A program made the position numbers and the translations under genes. The notes beneath the pieces were generated by a model, which was not told the DNA's origin, ran no database searches, and saw nothing but the letters and a program-made list of their open reading frames with translations. A stretch of 64,000 nt of DNA from Streptomyces sp. NP160 (GTDB lineage Bacteria > Actinomycetota > Actinomycetes > Actinomycetales > Quadrisphaeraceae): contig NZ_VDMJ01000008.1 in NCBI RefSeq assembly GCF_006335115.1, positions 1-64,000 on the forward strand, written 5' to 3'. Of the stretch, positions 44,065 to 53,500 are shown one piece after another (position 1 is the first letter of the stretch; each line of letters begins with the position of its first letter).

Positions 44065-46089
44065 TCACGCGGTCGGGCGGGTGATGCCGGCGCCGTCGGA
44101 GCCGGTCGTCCAGCGGCCGGCCACGGGGGCGTCTCCGGGCACCCCGTAGTCGAACAGCCGGTGCGGGTCGCCCGGTGACACGGTGTCACGGAGCATCCAC
44201 CGACCGCCGGAGAACACGCCGATACCAGACGCACCGCTGCCGACCCAGTCACCGGTCACCGGCGTGGCGCCCTTCCAGCCGTACTGGACGGTGGTGTCGG
44301 GGCGGCCCGGGGTGGCGGTGTTGCGCACCATCCAGGTGCCGGCGTGGTAGACGCCGGTGGAGTCCTTGCCGTCGCCGTCCCAGTCGCCCACCACGGGGAG
44401 CGCTGCGGACCAGCCGTACTGGAACTTCAGCTCCGGCGCGCCGCCCGAGAAGGAGTTGCGCAGGTACCAGTCGCCGGTGCGGGTGTCGTAGACGCCGACG
44501 CCGTCCTTGCCGTCGCCGTCCCAGTCACCGCACACGGGCAGCATCCAGGGGGCTCCGTAGGAGATGGTCGCGTCGGGAGCGGCCACGGCTGCCGCGTCCG
44601 GGGTGGAGGCGTCGTCGCGCTCCGTCCACGCGCCGCCCCGGTAGGTGGTGAGGCCGTCACGCCCGGAGCCGTCGAAGTCGCAGGCCAGGGTGGTGTCCTT
44701 CGGCCCGCCGAAGCGGGAGGTGACCGCGGGGGCGCCGCCGTCGGTCGAACCGCGCAGCATCCACACCTGGGTGGACGGCGTCACGACGGAGAACCAGTCC
44801 GAGCGCAGGCCGAGGCGGCTGCGCACGTCGCTGCCGGTGGTGGTCACCGAGCCGGAGCTCCCGGTGACGACCACCTTGGTGGCGCGGCCGCCGTCGGCGC
44901 CCAGGCCGTTGCGGGCGGTCACCTGCATGCTGGAGAAGGCGCCGATCTGCGGCCAGGCGCGGGTGATGGCCGGGCCGTCGACCGTGACCTTCCAGTCGTG
45001 GTACGGCGAGCGGGTGTCGCCGGCGTCCTCCACCGCGGGGAAGGCGCCGCCGGCGGTCCAGCCTCCGGTGGAGGCGCTGAACTCGGTGCGCACCACGGCG
45101 CCGCGGGAGTCCAGGCGGACCACCCCGGCGGTGTTCCGGATGGCGGTGTCGGTGCGGCGGTCCTCGCGGGCCGTGCCGCCGTAGACCTGGCAGGCGGTGG
45201 TGTCGCAGGTCTGGGCGTAGCCGTAGCGGTTCTCGGAGCGCGAGTAGGAGCGCGCGGCCACGGCCTGCGCCTCGAGCGCCGCCATGCCGGCGCCGCCAGC
45301 GGCGTCGCCCCAGGCCGCGGGCGACTCGTTCGGCACCACGCCGCGCAGGTACTGCTCGATGGCCACGAAGTTGACCAGGTGGGACGCGCCGGAGGCGTCG
45401 ATGACGGGGCGGAAGTTGCCGCGGTAGGTGGCGCCGTTGTTGCAGACCGTGAACATCCTGGAGCGGTCGTCACCGGCGTCGTTCGCGAGCCACACGGCGG
45501 GGCTGGCGCCCACGTCCACCGGGGAGGCCGACGGCGAGGCGGTCGAGCCGGCCGGCGCGGAGCAGCCGCCGGGCGCGGTCGTCAGCGCCCAGGTGCCGCC
45601 GGTGCGGGTGAAGCGGGCGGCGGTGCCGGCCGGGACGGCGGTCCCCTCGACGTAGTAGTCAGCGCCGGACACCAGGGTGATGGTGGAGGCGCCGTCCAGG
45701 GCCATGAGGCGGACGGAGACCTCGTCGTTGCGGATGCCGCCGGCGCGGGTGCCGCCGTAGAAGTGGTCGAGGATGCGCGCCGAGCTCCAGCCCCTGTCCA
45801 CGGCGTAGCCGTAGGAGCCCCACTGGCTCAGGCCGCGGCCGTGGCCGAAGCCGTGCCCGGTGAGCGTCAGCTGGCTGGTGTCGGCCTGGGCGGCCTCCCC
45901 GCGGGCCAGCTGCACCCCGCCGGCGCCGGCGGCCACCACGGCCAGGAGCGCCGCGGGCCTGTGCCACCAGCGACCGCGCCGGTGGCGCGCTCCCCCACCG
46001 GCCGGGCCCTGCGCAGCTCCCTCGTCGGAGCGGCGGGCGTGGCGGGCGGCGGGCTGGGTGTCGCGGTCGTGGTGGTGCACACCTATCAC
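44065..46089 (-). CDS. Secreted SpoIID/LytB-domain protein with the same C-terminal repeats
   Basis: 674 aa, GTG start at 46089. A signal peptide (WHRPAALLAVVAAGAGGVQLARGEAAQA) is followed by the SpoIID/LytB region: LTGHGFGHGRGLSQWGSYGYA, LVNFVAIEQYLRGVVPNESPAAWG and LEAQAVAARSYSRSENRYGYA. The Glu of PNESP matches the active-site position in lytic transglycosylases of this family. The C-terminal ~200 residues repeat GDWDGDGKDxxGVY and WMVRNTATPGRPDTTVQYGW blocks like the amidase at 41.8 kb. SpoIID-type proteins act on peptidoglycan glycan strands. Both proteins may be anchored to the same surface polymer. Confidence 0.92.
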   Translation of the reverse strand: MIGVHHHDRDTQPAARHARRSDEGAAQGPAGGGARHRRGRWWHRPAALLAVVAAGAGGVQLARGEAAQADTSQLTLTGHGFGHGRGLSQWGSYGYAVDRGWSSARILDHFYGGTRAGGIRNDEVSVRLMALDGASTITLVSGADYYVEGTAVPAGTAARFTRTGGTWALTTAPGGCSAPAGSTASPSASPVDVGASPAVWLANDAGDDRSRMFTVCNNGATYRGNFRPVIDASGASHLVNFVAIEQYLRGVVPNESPAAWGDAAGGAGMAALEAQAVAARSYSRSENRYGYAQTCDTTACQVYGGTAREDRRTDTAIRNTAGVVRLDSRGAVVRTEFSASTGGWTAGGAFPAVEDAGDTRSPYHDWKVTVDGPAITRAWPQIGAFSSMQVTARNGLGADGGRATKVVVTGSSGSVTTTGSDVRSRLGLRSDWFSVVTPSTQVWMLRGSTDGGAPAVTSRFGGPKDTTLACDFDGSGRDGLTTYRGGAWTERDDASTPDAAAVAAPDATISYGAPWMLPVCGDWDGDGKDGVGVYDTRTGDWYLRNSFSGGAPELKFQYGWSAALPVVGDWDGDGKDSTGVYHAGTWMVRNTATPGRPDTTVQYGWKGATPVTGDWVGSGASGIGVFSGGRWMLRDTVSPGDPHRLFDYGVPGDAPVAGRWTTGSDGAGITRPTA

Positions 46090-46206
46090 CTCGGCAGGTC
46101 CAGGGGCAGCCTTGACCGCCGTCGACGTCGGAGCGCGTCACCCCTCCGGCCGACCCTCCGGCCCGGGGCGACCGGCCGGTCGGGGGACCGCGCTCGCCTC
46201 AACGGG

Positions 46207-46212
46207 TACTGT
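46207..46212 (+). promoter_or_regulatory. -10 box TACTGT of the PAP2-ubiA operon
   Basis: TACTGT lies eight bases before the GTG at 46221, in the usual range for a leaderless mRNA. Confidence 0.45.
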
Positions 46213-46220
46213 CCCAGGAC

Positions 46221-46763
46221 GTGACGTCCCGCGATGCGCTTTCGCTGAGAGGTGCAGAGACCTCCCTGCTCGTGGCCCTCCAGCGGAGGACGCAGCAGCC
46301 CGGCGTGGTCGCAGCCGCCACCCAGCTCGGCCGCTTCGGCGACCACGCGGCCGGGTGGCTGGTCATCGGCGCCGCCGGCTGGCTGCTGGACGCGCCCCGG
46401 CGCGCCCAGTGGGCGCGCGCGCTGGTGTCCGTCCTCGGCGCGCACGCGGCCACCGTCGTCCTCAAGCGGGTGGTGCGCCGCCTGCGGCCCGGCACCGACG
46501 GCTCCCCGGGCGACGCCGCGGTGCAGGTGCGCTCCACCTCCCCCTCGCGCCTGAGCTTCCCCTCCTCCCACGCGGCCTCGACGACCGCGGCGGCGCTGGC
46601 CTACGGCCGGCTGCTGCGCCTGCCGCTGGCCCCCGTCGTCGTCCCCGCCCAGGGGGTCTCGCGGGTGCTGCTGGGGCTGCACTTCCCCACCGACGTGCTG
46701 GTCGGCGCCCTGACGGGCCTGCTCAGCGACCGGCTCGTCGCGGCGAAGGGCGGCCGGCGGTGA
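46221..46763 (+). CDS. PAP2-family phosphatase, decaprenyl-phosphoryl-5-phosphoribose phosphatase type
   Basis: 180 aa, GTG start at 46221. The PAP2 signature is K-x6-RP (KRVVRRLRP), SFPSSHA and SRVLLGLHFPTDVL, across four to five membrane helices. In mycobacteria the equivalent protein (Rv3807c type) removes the 5-phosphate from decaprenyl-phosphoryl-5-phosphoribose. The match is supported by the overlap (GTGA) with the DPPR-synthase gene downstream. Substrate assignment rests on context; PAP2 enzymes are diverse. Confidence 0.85.
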   Translation: MTSRDALSLRGAETSLLVALQRRTQQPGVVAAATQLGRFGDHAAGWLVIGAAGWLLDAPRRAQWARALVSVLGAHAATVVLKRVVRRLRPGTDGSPGDAAVQVRSTSPSRLSFPSSHAASTTAAALAYGRLLRLPLAPVVVPAQGVSRVLLGLHFPTDVLVGALTGLLSDRLVAAKGGRR

Positions 46764-47698
46764 GCTCGGGGGTGGACACCCCCGTGCGCCGCACCCCGCA
46801 GGGCGCGGCGCTCGGCGTGCTGCGCACGATGCGGCCGCGCCAGTGGGTGAAGAACGTGCTGGTGGGGGCGGCGCCGCTGTCGGCGGGTCTCATCCTCGAC
46901 GGTCCCGTCATCGTCACCACGGTCCTGGCCTTCGTGAGCTTCTGCCTGGCCGCCTCGGCGGTCTACCTGCTCAACGACACCCTCGACGTCGAGGCCGACC
47001 GCGCTCACCCCACCAAGCGGAACCGCCCCATCGCCGCGGGCGTGGTGCCGGTGCCGGCGGCGGGTGCCACGGCCGCGCTGCTGGCGGTGGCGTCCCTCGC
47101 CGTGGCCTGGGCGGCGTCGTGGCAGCTGGTGGTGCTCATGGCCGTCTACCTGGCCGTGCAGGTGGGCTACTGCGTGCGCCTCAAGCACGAGCCGGTGCTC
47201 GACATCGCCATCGTCGCCTCGGGCTTCCTGCTCCGCGCCATCGCCGGCGGCGTGGCGAGCGGCATCCCCCTGTCGCAGTGGTTCCTGCTGGTGACCGCGT
47301 TCGGGTCGCTGTTCATGGTGGCCGGCAAGCGGTACAGCGAGATCCGCCTGGCCGAGGCGGCCGGCGGCACGACGCGCGCGTCGCTGCTGCGGTACACGCC
47401 CACCTACCTGCGCTTCGTGTGGAGCCTCGCGGCCAGCGTCATGGTCACCGCCTACGCCCTGTGGGCGTTCGAGATCCGCGAGGGGGACACGGCCGCGGTG
47501 GTCTCGGCGGGCGGGTCGACGTGGTCGGCCATCTCCATCGTGCCGTTCGTGCTGGCCGTGCTGCGCTACGCCGTCGACGTCGACGGCGGCCGCGCTGGCG
47601 CCCCGGAGGACATCGCGCTGCGCGACCGGGTGCTGCAGGTGGTGGCGCTGGCGTGGGTCGCGAGCTTCGCCCTGGGCGTCTACCTGCCCCTGCTGTGA
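46760..47698 (+). CDS. ubiA: Decaprenyl-phosphate phosphoribosyltransferase (UbiA superfamily)
   Basis: 312 aa, GTG at 46760 inside the PAP2 stop. It transfers phosphoribose from PRPP to decaprenyl phosphate (Rv3806c type), the first committed step to the arabinose donor. UbiA motifs are YLLNDTLDVEADRAHPTKRNRP (first Asp-rich) with GKRYSEIR (second region). About nine helices. MRPRQWVKNVLV near the N-terminus is characteristic of DPPR synthases rather than of menaquinone prenyltransferases. The EmbC-type enzyme at 50.5 kb is the expected user of the final donor. Confidence 0.93.
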   Translation: MSSGVDTPVRRTPQGAALGVLRTMRPRQWVKNVLVGAAPLSAGLILDGPVIVTTVLAFVSFCLAASAVYLLNDTLDVEADRAHPTKRNRPIAAGVVPVPAAGATAALLAVASLAVAWAASWQLVVLMAVYLAVQVGYCVRLKHEPVLDIAIVASGFLLRAIAGGVASGIPLSQWFLLVTAFGSLFMVAGKRYSEIRLAEAAGGTTRASLLRYTPTYLRFVWSLAASVMVTAYALWAFEIREGDTAAVVSAGGSTWSAISIVPFVLAVLRYAVDVDGGRAGAPEDIALRDRVLQVVALAWVASFALGVYLPLL

Positions 47699-47720
47699 CC
47701 GCGGCCGACCGGCCAGGAGG

Positions 47721-48911
47721 TCAGCGGCGGCGGGCGGCGTCCCGTGCGGCGTCGAAGACGCGCTCGTAGGAGTCGACGGTCAGCTCCACCCCGTAGACCT
47801 CGCGGGCCCGCTCGGCCAGCGCGGGCCTGTCGATCGACCGCGCCACGTGCTGGTCGCGCAGCTGGGCCAGGCCGCGCGTGATCGCGGGCGCGTCCTTCGG
47901 GGGCACGATGACGCCCTCCCCCACCCGCTGCACGGGCACCCGGACGCCGGGGAGGTCGCTGGCCAGCGCCGGGACGCCCAGCATCATCGCCTCGACCTGC
48001 ACGATGCCGAACGCTTCGAACGCGTTCACCGACGGCAGCGCGAACGCGTCGATGGAGGCGTACAGGTCGGGCAGCGCGTCGTCGGGGACGAAGCCCAGCA
48101 CGCGGATCCGGTCGTCGTCGCCGATGGCGGCGCGGACCCGCTCGATGACGCTGCCCCCGGCGATCTTGGCGAAGTCTCCGGCGATGATGAGGCGGGCGTC
48201 GTCGTCGTCGAGCGCGCGGAAGCCCTCCACCAGCCAGGGCACGCCCTTCTCCTCCACGATGCGGCCGAGGAAGCCGACGTGGAAGCCGTCGCCGTCGCGG
48301 AAGCGGGGGCTGCCGCCGGACCTGTCGTGGCAGGCGGCCGGGATCCCCTCCACCTTGCCGCGCATGGACGCGAAGAGGCGGCTGTGCTCGGCGTAGTCGA
48401 TGGAGGTGGTGCACACCGTCGTCGCGAGGCGCATCGCGACCCGCGAGGAGGCGTCGACCACGACCTTCTGGACCTCGCCGGCGATGCCGGGCGGCAGGTC
48501 GACGTCGCACTGGTAGGTCAGGAGGACGGGTGCGCCCGCCCCGCGGGCGGCCGCGGCGAGCACGCCGGCCTCCAGCAGCGGCAGGTGGAGGTTGACGACG
48601 CCGGCGCCCTTGGAGGCCGCGGCCAGCCACACGGGCAGCGCGGGGGCGATGGTGCCCTTGCCGACGCGCGCCACCACGGGCGCGCGCAGCACCCGGACGC
48701 CGTTGAGGACCTCCTCGACGGGCAGCGCGTCGTCGTGGCGGGTGGTCACCACGGTGACCGAGCGGCCCCGGCGCACCAGGCCCTCCGCGACGTCGCGCGC
48801 GGCGTTCGTCAGGCCCGAGACGTACGGCGTGTAGTACGTGAGGCCCATGACGACGTCCGGTGGCGCCGACCCAGCGGGAGCGGGCGGCGGCATCACGGAG
48901 AGACGAGGCAC
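47721..48911 (-). CDS. GT4-family glycosyltransferase
   Basis: 396 aa, GTG start at 48911 (leaderless; TAGCGT box at 48918-48923). GT-B fold: GLTYYTPYVSGLTNAARDVAEGLVRRG at the N-terminus, and in the C-terminal half FHVGFLGRIVEEKGVPWLVEGF, RIRVLGFVPDDALPDLYASIDAFALPS, and the sugar-nucleotide EAFGIVQVEAMMLGVPALASDLPG. It probably adds a sugar to a lipid-linked or polysaccharide acceptor. Donor unknown. It lies downstream of the polysaccharide flippase gene on the same strand, with the 64-bp repeat copy 2 between them. Confidence 0.9.
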   Translation of the reverse strand: MPRLSVMPPPAPAGSAPPDVVMGLTYYTPYVSGLTNAARDVAEGLVRRGRSVTVVTTRHDDALPVEEVLNGVRVLRAPVVARVGKGTIAPALPVWLAAASKGAGVVNLHLPLLEAGVLAAAARGAGAPVLLTYQCDVDLPPGIAGEVQKVVVDASSRVAMRLATTVCTTSIDYAEHSRLFASMRGKVEGIPAACHDRSGGSPRFRDGDGFHVGFLGRIVEEKGVPWLVEGFRALDDDDARLIIAGDFAKIAGGSVIERVRAAIGDDDRIRVLGFVPDDALPDLYASIDAFALPSVNAFEAFGIVQVEAMMLGVPALASDLPGVRVPVQRVGEGVIVPPKDAPAITRGLAQLRDQHVARSIDRPALAERAREVYGVELTVDSYERVFDAARDAARRR

Positions 48912-48917
48912 CGGAGC

Positions 48918-48923
48918 ACGCTA
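48918..48923 (-). promoter_or_regulatory. -10 box TAGCGT of the GT4 gene
   Basis: TAGCGT on the minus strand lies six bases before the GTG at 48911, predicting a leaderless transcript. Confidence 0.45.
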
Positions 48924-48997
48924 GCGGCTGTCGCCCGCCACGCCCTGCGGGCGCTGCAGGGCACTGCCTTCCGCACTCGCGCACCCCCTCCCGAACC

Positions 48998-49061
48998 CGC
49001 ACTCGCGCACTCCAGTGCGTCATCAGGGGCTCACGAAATAGCACTCGGGTGCGCGAGTGCG
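48998..49061. repeat. 64-bp intergenic inverted-repeat element, copy 2
   Basis: Arms CGCACTCGCGCAC (48998-49010) and GTGCGCGAGTGCG (49049-49061) are perfect complements of 13 bases. An extra arm copy, CGCACTCGCGCAC, is present at 48972-48984. Relative to copy 1 the internal spacing is identical while the loop differs. It sits right after the flippase stop, so it may terminate that gene. Confidence 0.7.
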
Positions 49062-49073
49062 GGCAGGGGTGGG

Positions 49074-50426
49074 TCAGGCGGAGACGGCGACCGCCCGGCG
49101 GGGGCGCTGCACGAGGACGAGCACCGACAGCAGCCACGCCACCGCGGAGCCCGCCGTGAAGCCACCGGCCACCGACCAGGCCGCCCCGGTCCCGACCACC
49201 AGCTGGGTGAGGGCGATCCACGCGGCGGCCGCGACCAGCCCTGCGACCCAGCACGTCAGCACGGCCCGCTCGCGGCCGGTGGCGACCAGCGCCTGCGTGC
49301 CGACCACGAGCCCCGCGTGCACGAGGCACCCGCCCACCATGAGGGCCATGAGGCCGGGAGGGACCTCGAGCTTGCCCGCGGTGAAGACCTCCATGGCCAG
49401 GTCCGACAGCAGCGCCCCCGCGCCGGCGCCCACGGCCGCCAGCACCACGACCGCCGCGGAGAAGTGCGCCATCCGCACCCGCAGCTCGTGGAGGCGCCCC
49501 TCGGCCACCATCCGGGTGAGCGGGGGCACGAGCACCGCCTGGGCGGGGACGACGACGAACAGCGGCGCCCGGGCCAGCGTGAACGCCGCGCCGTAGGCGG
49601 CCAGCACCGCGGGTCCGCCCGGCTCGAGGCCGACGACGATCGGTCCGGCGTTGAGCAGCAGCTGGCCGGCGACGCTGGCCGCCAGCAGCGTGAGCACCGC
49701 CCGCGTCATGGTGCGCGAGGAGGGCGCGCCTTCCGGCCTGCGGGGCCCGCGGGCCAGGCCGAGGTCGCCGGCGTCGTGCAGCTCGGCAGGGACCGGGTCG
49801 CCCGCACCCCCGCGGGACGAGCGCGGCCGGCGGACCAGGAGCAGCAGCGCGACGTGCGCAGCGAGCGCGCTGGCCACCACGAAGGAGGCGAACAGCCAGG
49901 CCGGCGGCTGGAACACGAGGACCGTCGCGAGCAGCGCGGCCGTTCCGCGCAGCCCGGCGTCAGCGGCCAGCGCGCCCGCGTAGGGGCCCAGCCGGCCGCG
50001 CCCGAGCGCCAACCCGCGGGCGGCGTACTGGAGGGCGCTGACGCCGGCCAGCGCCACGAGAGCGGTCACCACCCAGGCGCGGGTGCCGGGGTCGTCGCCG
50101 AGCAGCGGCGAGGCGAGGAGCACACCGCCCACGGCCACCGCGACCAGCACGAGGGCGGGCCGCAGCACGGCGGCGCCGCGCAGCCGGCCCTCCGTGGCGG
50201 CGCGGGACACCACCTGCTCCAGGGGCAGGAAGACGCCGAAGCTGACGATCAGCGCGCCGTACCAGAAGAGGTTGAAGGCGGCCTGCTGCTCCTGGGTGGT
50301 CGACCCGCGGAAGACCGCGGAGTTCAGCAGGAGCGTGAAGACGGCAGCGGCGGCGGTGGCCACCGCCACGCCGAGGAAGCCGCCGCGCACGAGCGGCCAC
50401 ACTACGGGCCGGACGCCCGCCCGCAC
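49074..50426 (-). CDS. Multi-spanning polysaccharide flippase-type membrane protein
   Basis: About 450 aa from the GTG at 50426; the open frame continues upstream but without a good start. Roughly 12-14 hydrophobic helices, including GGFLGVAVATAAAAVFTLLL, LLASPLLGD, ALLATVLVF and TRAVLTLLAASVAGQLLL, with Arg/Gly-rich loops (RRPRSSRGGAG). This is the layout of Wzx/MurJ-type lipid-linked oligosaccharide flippases, with a final cluster of helices near VWLLSVLVLVQRPRR. The neighbouring glycosyltransferases point to export of an envelope glycan. Sequence identity to a specific flippase is not obvious by eye. Confidence 0.75.
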   Translation of the reverse strand: MRAGVRPVVWPLVRGGFLGVAVATAAAAVFTLLLNSAVFRGSTTQEQQAAFNLFWYGALIVSFGVFLPLEQVVSRAATEGRLRGAAVLRPALVLVAVAVGGVLLASPLLGDDPGTRAWVVTALVALAGVSALQYAARGLALGRGRLGPYAGALAADAGLRGTAALLATVLVFQPPAWLFASFVVASALAAHVALLLLVRRPRSSRGGAGDPVPAELHDAGDLGLARGPRRPEGAPSSRTMTRAVLTLLAASVAGQLLLNAGPIVVGLEPGGPAVLAAYGAAFTLARAPLFVVVPAQAVLVPPLTRMVAEGRLHELRVRMAHFSAAVVVLAAVGAGAGALLSDLAMEVFTAGKLEVPPGLMALMVGGCLVHAGLVVGTQALVATGRERAVLTCWVAGLVAAAAWIALTQLVVGTGAAWSVAGGFTAGSAVAWLLSVLVLVQRPRRAVAVSA

Positions 50427-50536
50427 CGCCGTGCGGGCCGCCGCCGCGCCTGGACCGTGCTCTCGGCAACTCCCGTTACGGTGGCGCGGGAAAGAGCAGC
50501 ACCGGGCGCCCCGCGGCGCCGGCGACCGGCGGGAGC

Positions 50537-53500
50537 GTGGCACAGGCAGTGGGGGGTCCGCAGCGTCCGGAGGCACCGGCGAACCCCGACGGGCCCGACC
50601 GTCCGGTGGAGCCCGCGGGCAGCGGCACGGGCGCCGGGTCGACGGCGGCCGGACCGGCGGGGCGCCGCAGGGACCTGCTGCTGCCGCTGCTGGCCCTGCT
50701 GGGCCTGGTGGCCCTGGTCTGCGCCGCCGCCCTGCCTCTCGCGCCGGTGCGCCACGAGCGCCCCGTGGTGTCCTGGCCGCAGGACCCCTCCGCCCCGGTG
50801 AGCAGCAGCCTGGTGCTGGCCGCGCAGACGCCCGCCGCGATGCGCATCGCCGCGAACTGCGCGGCCGCCCGCGCGGCGGGCTCCACCGCCGACGGGGTCC
50901 TGTTCTCCACGCAGCGCCCCGACGTGGCCCGCGCCACGCAGGAGTCGCTGCTGTGGGAGGTGCGCGACGGCCGTGCGGTGCTGACCGCCCAGGGCGACCA
51001 GGTCGCCGAGGTCGCCGTGCCCGCCACCGGCGACTGCGAGCTGGTGGCGGACCTGCGCGGCGGACGCCTCGTGGCCACCCTCGACGGCCAGCAGGTCGGC
51101 GAGCGGCCGGGCACCGCCCCGCGCCTGGACTCCCTCGCCACGGACCTCACCTCGGCCACGCAGGGCACCGGCCAGCAGCTGCAGGTGCAGGTGGCCGTGG
51201 ACGACGAGTTCGCCAGCTCCCCCACCCCCCTGAAGCTGGTGCTCGTCGGGCTCCTCGTGGCCAGCGGCCTGCTGCTGCTGGGCGGCGTGTGGCTCCTCGA
51301 CCGCCGCGGCCACCCGGTCCGCGCCGGCCCCGCCGGGGAGAGCGCCCTGCCGCTGCCGCGCCGGCGCGCAGCGCTGCGGCCGGTGTCCGCGCACGTCGTC
51401 GTCGTCCTCGGCCTGGCGGTGTGGACGGCGCTGGCCCCGATGACCGACGACGACGGCTACTACGCCGCGATGGCCCGCAACGTGCCGCACAGCGGCTTCG
51501 TGGGGCAGTACTACCAGCTCTACGACCAGTCGTTCGTGCCGCTGACGTGGCCCTGGTACGTGCTGGCGTGGTGGGAGCAGCTGGGCGGTGGCCCGCTGTT
51601 CCTGCGCATCCCGGCGTTCGTGCTGTGCGTCGCCACCTGGTTCGCGCTGCGGCGCGCCCTGGACCTCGTCCTCCCGCTGGTGCCTGCCTGGCGGCGCGGC
51701 GGGGCCTCCTCCGACGGCAGCTCCGGCGCGCGCCACGGCGCGGTGTGGCTGCTCGCGGTCGTGTACGCAGCCGCCTCCTCCCCCTTCGTCATGGGGGTGC
51801 GCCCGGAGGGCGTGGTGGCGGCGCTGTCCGCGTGGACCCTGGTCGGGGTGCTCACCGCGCTGCGCTCGCGCCGCCTGCTGCCGCTGGCGGTGGCCGTGGT
51901 GCTGGCGGCGTTCTCCTGCGCCTCCCACCCCACCGGCCTGGTGGCGGTCGCACCGCTGGTGGCGTTCCTCCCCCGGCTGTGGGCGCTGGTCAGCCCCGGC
52001 GCCGCGGCCGGGGTGGGCCGGGTCGCCGGGTGGGTGCGCGCGCTCGCCGTCATCGCCCCTGGCGCGATGGCCAGCGCCGCCGGCTTCGCCGACGGCACGC
52101 TCTTCGACTACCGCGAGGGCCGCCGGGTCTTCACGGCCATCGAGGAGCCGCTGCGCTGGACCGACGAGTACGTCAGGTACAGCTTCCTGCTGAACCCCAA
52201 CATCCCGATGGGCGCCTACGCCAAGCGCACCACCGTGCTCGTGGGGCTGCTGGCGGTGCTGTGCGCGCTGCTGCTGACCGCGGCCGCCCGACGGCGGAAC
52301 GCGAGCGGGACGGGGGCCGCGGCGCTGCCCGCCGAGCTCGGGACGCTGGGGCTCACCGGCCTGGTCGCCTACCTCGCGCTGTGGATCACGCCCAGCAAGT
52401 GGACCCACCACTTCGGCAGCCTGTCGGGCCTGCTGCCGCTGCTCGTGGTGGTGCTCGTGCTCGTCGGGCCGGCGGTGGCCGCCCGGGTGTGGCCCCGGAC
52501 GGCGCTGGCGCCGCGCCTGGGCCTGCTGCTCGCGGCGGTGGTGGTGGCCGCGCTGTCGTTCCGGGGACCCAACCTCTGGCCGTACAGCTGGCAGCTGGGC
52601 CTGCCCTTCCAGCAGGACTCCCTGGTCGGGCGCGGCCCGCTGTCGTCGCCGGCGGTGTGGGTGCTCGTGGCGGTGGTCTGCGTGCTCGTGGCCCGCGCGC
52701 TGCTGCGCCGCGGGCGCGGGCGGCAGGAGGACGCCGCCGCGCAGGAGCAGCCTGCCGACGTGTCCGCCCCGCAGACGGCGTCCGAGCCCGCCTTCGGGCC
52801 GGCGCCGGCGACCGAGCCGGCGCGCTCGGACCCGCTGGTGGTCGGGGCTGCCGCGACGGCCGTCGTGGCGCTGGCCCTGACCACCGCGGTGCTGGGCGGG
52901 ACCTTCGCGGCGTCGGTGTACGGCACCTGGGACACCTACTCGGCGCCGCAGTCGCGCGTGAAGGACCCCTTCAACCACCGGTGCGACGCCGCCGGCGCCA
53001 TCCAGGTGGCCGACCCCGACCGCTCCACCCCGCTGACCGCGCTCGACGGCGCCGCGGGCCGCGCGCAGGCCGCCGGCTTCGACGCCCAGGGCGGCTGGTG
53101 GAACGGCGACCCGCTGCCGGGCACGCCCGGCCAGGGCGCCTTCACCCAGGTCTGGGGCAGCCTGACGCGCGAGGGCGACGACGGCACGGGCGACCTCACC
53201 ACGGGCTGGTACGACATCTCCGACCGCCCGGACGACGAGTACGTGACCATCACCGTGGCCGGGCGCCTCGACGAGGGCAACACCCTCGAGGTCGAGTACG
53301 GCCGGCGGTCGGCCGGCGGGACCGTCGAGGTGCTGCGCAGCCGTCCCGTCGACGACGAGATCAGCTCGCCGGAGTGGCGCTCTCTGCTGCTCCTGCGTCC
53401 CGGGCAGGACGCCCGCGGCGGCGCCGACGCGGTCCGCCTCGTCGCCCGTGACGCCTCCGGTGGCACCGGCGCCTGGCTCGCGGTCTCCGCCCCGGTGGCC

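Noticed and set aside
50083-53451. A ~1120-codon plus-strand frame over the flippase and Emb-type gene
   Set aside because: It is another reading frame of the same DNA. The Emb frame (50537-53902) carries the DDD motif and membrane helices.
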